This document shows, in pieces, positions 46,357-48,704 of a stretch of 48,704 nucleotides of DNA. The notes below the pieces were generated by a model, which was given only the letters and a program-made list of their open reading frames with translations, made no database searches and was not told the DNA's origin. How positions within the stretch are numbered: position 1 is the stretch's first letter; every line of letters begins with the position of its first letter. Made by a program: the position numbers and the translations under genes. The stretch comes from Ignavibacteriota bacterium (GTDB taxonomy: Bacteria > Bacteroidota > Ignavibacteria > Kapaibacteriales > UBA2268): contig JAGXGG010000063.1 of NCBI GenBank assembly GCA_024636855.1, forward strand, positions 1 to 48,704, in the 5' to 3' direction.

Positions 46357-48704
46357 ATGAAGAAAATCGTAAATAAGAGAAATTTAAGAATGCTTTTGAT
46401 TAGCATACCCTTTTTATTATTATTTGCAATTAATATATCCGCTCAGGATTTTCATACAATTGATTTTGACACTACATCGAGCTACTTCAAATCGAATAAT
46501 GAATATCACGAGCGTCTGAAAAATACGGTTATACAAGTCATAAATGACGTTGAACAATTAATAAAACCACGATATAATAATAAGGTAAAATTACACATAA
46601 AACCGATTGATAAAAAAATATCTGCCCTTGCATACTTTGTTCCCAAATATGAAAATATTAATCTACTTCGTAATGGAATAACTACTGGTAGGGTATGGCA
46701 GAAGTACAATACTACTAATATAAATCCTGCGGACGTCACATACGATGGTGAATTTTTTATTAATTTCAATTATGAATATAATACTATCGATTCAGAATTC
46801 GATAATAATAAATTTGATTTGTATTCTATAATTCTTCACGAATATTTGCACTCTTTGGGTTTTTTCTCTTTGATTGGTAAAAATGGAGAATCACTGAAAA
46901 CAAACTACAAAGAGGGAATATTTACCTTATTCGATACACGATTAATAGCAGATTCTAACCGAATAATTGATTATAGACCAAATATTTTAGTTTCATTCAA
47001 CACAGATAATATTCCAAAACTCAAAGTTGAATGTGCAATAAGTTACCTAAATGATTTGCCTATTGTTTTCAGTCCATCTGATTGGCAAAGTGGATCAAGT
47101 ATTTCGCACTTTGATACAAATTGTATAAATAAACAATTTGTAATGATGCCTTCAATTTATAGAGGTCAAATAAAGAGAACACCACAATACGAAGATTTAT
47201 TTGTGCTATCTACTTTGGGTTATAATATAACCGGATTATTCCGAGGGGATTCAGTATTAACTGAACAGCAAATATCAGATTTATCGAATTATAAAATACC
47301 CATTGCAAATAATGACTATATAGACACTATATCAGTTATTGGGAATAATGTTCTAAGATTACCTGCTTCTTTCCTAATAAGCAATGATGAGCATATTGAA
47401 AGCATAATACCAATCCAAAATGAATTTATTAAATTTGATAAATCTAGTTATAACCTGAATGATACTCTAATATTAACTCTCGGAAGGTTTCAGAATCCAT
47501 ATCAATTTAATTATTACAGCATAATTGTTGACGAATTCATCAGCAATCCTGCAAGAGTAAATATTGTTATACCAATTGAGAACAACAGTGTTGGAGATTG
47601 TAAGAGAGATAATAGAAATTTAATTTGTAATGGAGATTTTGAGCAGAATACAACAATTGGTGGACTGAAAGTTAGGACTGAAGACCTCCCAAGTTATAAA
47701 TTCAATAGAGATGATAACTTTGAAACCTGTTTTCCAAGTAACTACTTAGCTGGCTGGAATTTAAGTTGGTCACCTGATATTTATACTTACAAAGAAATAA
47801 ATGAGATACCAATAAATTTTGATTTCTATAGATCTACAAAATATGATATACCATATAGGGAATTAAATTTTATAAAAAAATCGAAACTAAACCGAATAAA
47901 TAGTTTTTTTCTTGGTATATATACTGGAAATTTTTTTAAACATGAATTTGATTTTGGTAAGAGTTTAGATTCTCTGGAAACTATTAGTCAGGAATTGGTG
48001 GGAATAATGAAAGATACAAAGTATAGATTAGATATTGATTTTATTTCCAGATCTTTAGGAAGTGAAGATTCCCTATATATAATGTTTACCAAGGAAACTA
48101 TATGCGAGAATGATACAATTAATTTTCCATCTAAAAATGAATATTTACTACTTTCGAATCAGTTCAATGAAAAATTATCTGATGAAGTAAATCTAAACCA
48201 AAGATACTCGTGGCAACATATAACATTCAATAATTTAGATATAAGTGATTATAGCTATATTTATATATTTGGAAATAAGAATATTGAGAAAGACGATTCA
48301 CCGGGTTACTATTTCTTAGATAACATTATTCTTAGACCAATGAGTTATGGTGTAATCAAACAAGATTTAAGCTATAATTTTTGTGATATTGGTGCAATAG
48401 AAATACCAATCAAAATAGAAAAAGAAATAGAAGAAGCAGATACTTTATTGGTAAAGTTAGTTAATAGCAGATTGAACTTTGAGACAGAGGGAAAAACAAT
48501 TATATTCGGTGAAGGCACAAACGATACAATAATTTATTTCTCTGCTACATATAATGATGATTATAGAAATAATCCAGAGTATATAATAGATATAGTGTTA
48601 GAAAGTACAAGAAAGGGTGATATAGGTAAGGAAAATTTATCATTAACAATCAATAATAATGATTTGGCTGTAGATGTTTATGCTGATAATTATTGCAGCG
48701 AAGA
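46357..48704 (+). CDS. Secreted zinc metalloprotease-like multidomain protein (truncated by window end)
   Basis: ATG 46357; signal peptide MKKIVNKRNLRMLLISIPFLLLFAINISAQ; HEYLHSLGF at 46837-46863; later SISHFDTNCINKQFVMMPS; open to the end. Confidence 0.8.
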   Translation, partial: MKKIVNKRNLRMLLISIPFLLLFAINISAQDFHTIDFDTTSSYFKSNNEYHERLKNTVIQVINDVEQLIKPRYNNKVKLHIKPIDKKISALAYFVPKYENINLLRNGITTGRVWQKYNTTNINPADVTYDGEFFINFNYEYNTIDSEFDNNKFDLYSIILHEYLHSLGFFSLIGKNGESLKTNYKEGIFTLFDTRLIADSNRIIDYRPNILVSFNTDNIPKLKVECAISYLNDLPIVFSPSDWQSGSSISHFDTNCINKQFVMMPSIYRGQIKRTPQYEDLFVLSTLGYNITGLFRGDSVLTEQQISDLSNYKIPIANNDYIDTISVIGNNVLRLPASFLISNDEHIESIIPIQNEFIKFDKSSYNLNDTLILTLGRFQNPYQFNYYSIIVDEFISNPARVNIVIPIENNSVGDCKRDNRNLICNGDFEQNTTIGGLKVRTEDLPSYKFNRDDNFETCFPSNYLAGWNLSWSPDIYTYKEINEIPINFDFYRSTKYDIPYRELNFIKKSKLNRINSFFLGIYTGNFFKHEFDFGKSLDSLETISQELVGIMKDTKYRLDIDFISRSLGSEDSLYIMFTKETICENDTINFPSKNEYLLLSNQFNEKLSDEVNLNQRYSWQHITFNNLDISDYSYIYIFGNKNIEKDDSPGYYFLDNIILRPMSYGVIKQDLSYNFCDIGAIEIPIKIEKEIEEADTLLVKLVNSRLNFETEGKTIIFGEGTNDTIIYFSATYNDDYRNNPEYIIDIVLESTRKGDIGKENLSLTINNNDLAVDVYADNYCSE

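Overview
AT-rich bacterial contig end, probably from the Bacteroidota/Chlorobi (FCB) group. A Kapabacteria- or Ignavibacteria-like origin is my inference from gene content: type IX secretion (T9SS) tails, a PorV-like protein, a GWxTD protein and HYDIN/ASPM-like 'choice-of-anchor D' proteins. The first 30 bases are a Nextera transposase adapter, so the left edge is a library artefact. Next comes a truncated mutS. The window then holds several T9SS-type cargo proteins, mtgA, and a tRNA-Ser(UGA) with a terminator. A four-gene cluster resembles orphan immunity genes. Two divergently oriented operons pair HYDIN-like surface proteins with double-OmpA-domain barrel proteins, and they flank a Gfo/Idh oxidoreductase and a XerC/D-like recombinase. 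An ECF sigma gene overlaps an unusual regulator gene. A block of TonB receptor, cargo, PorV-like, GWxTD, LpxL-like and GT9 genes follows, then an EVE-domain protein, a lipoprotein and a truncated HExxH metalloprotease. The most interesting candidate is the ECF sigma partner (31455..32750). It reads as a cytoplasmic anti-sigma-like domain, one TM helix, a Ser/Asn/Asp-rich linker and an outer-membrane beta-barrel-like C-terminus in one polypeptide, i.e. a possible trans-envelope anti-sigma factor. It lies directly downstream of a HYDIN/double-OmpA operon. All family assignments were made by reading motifs; no database search was run.
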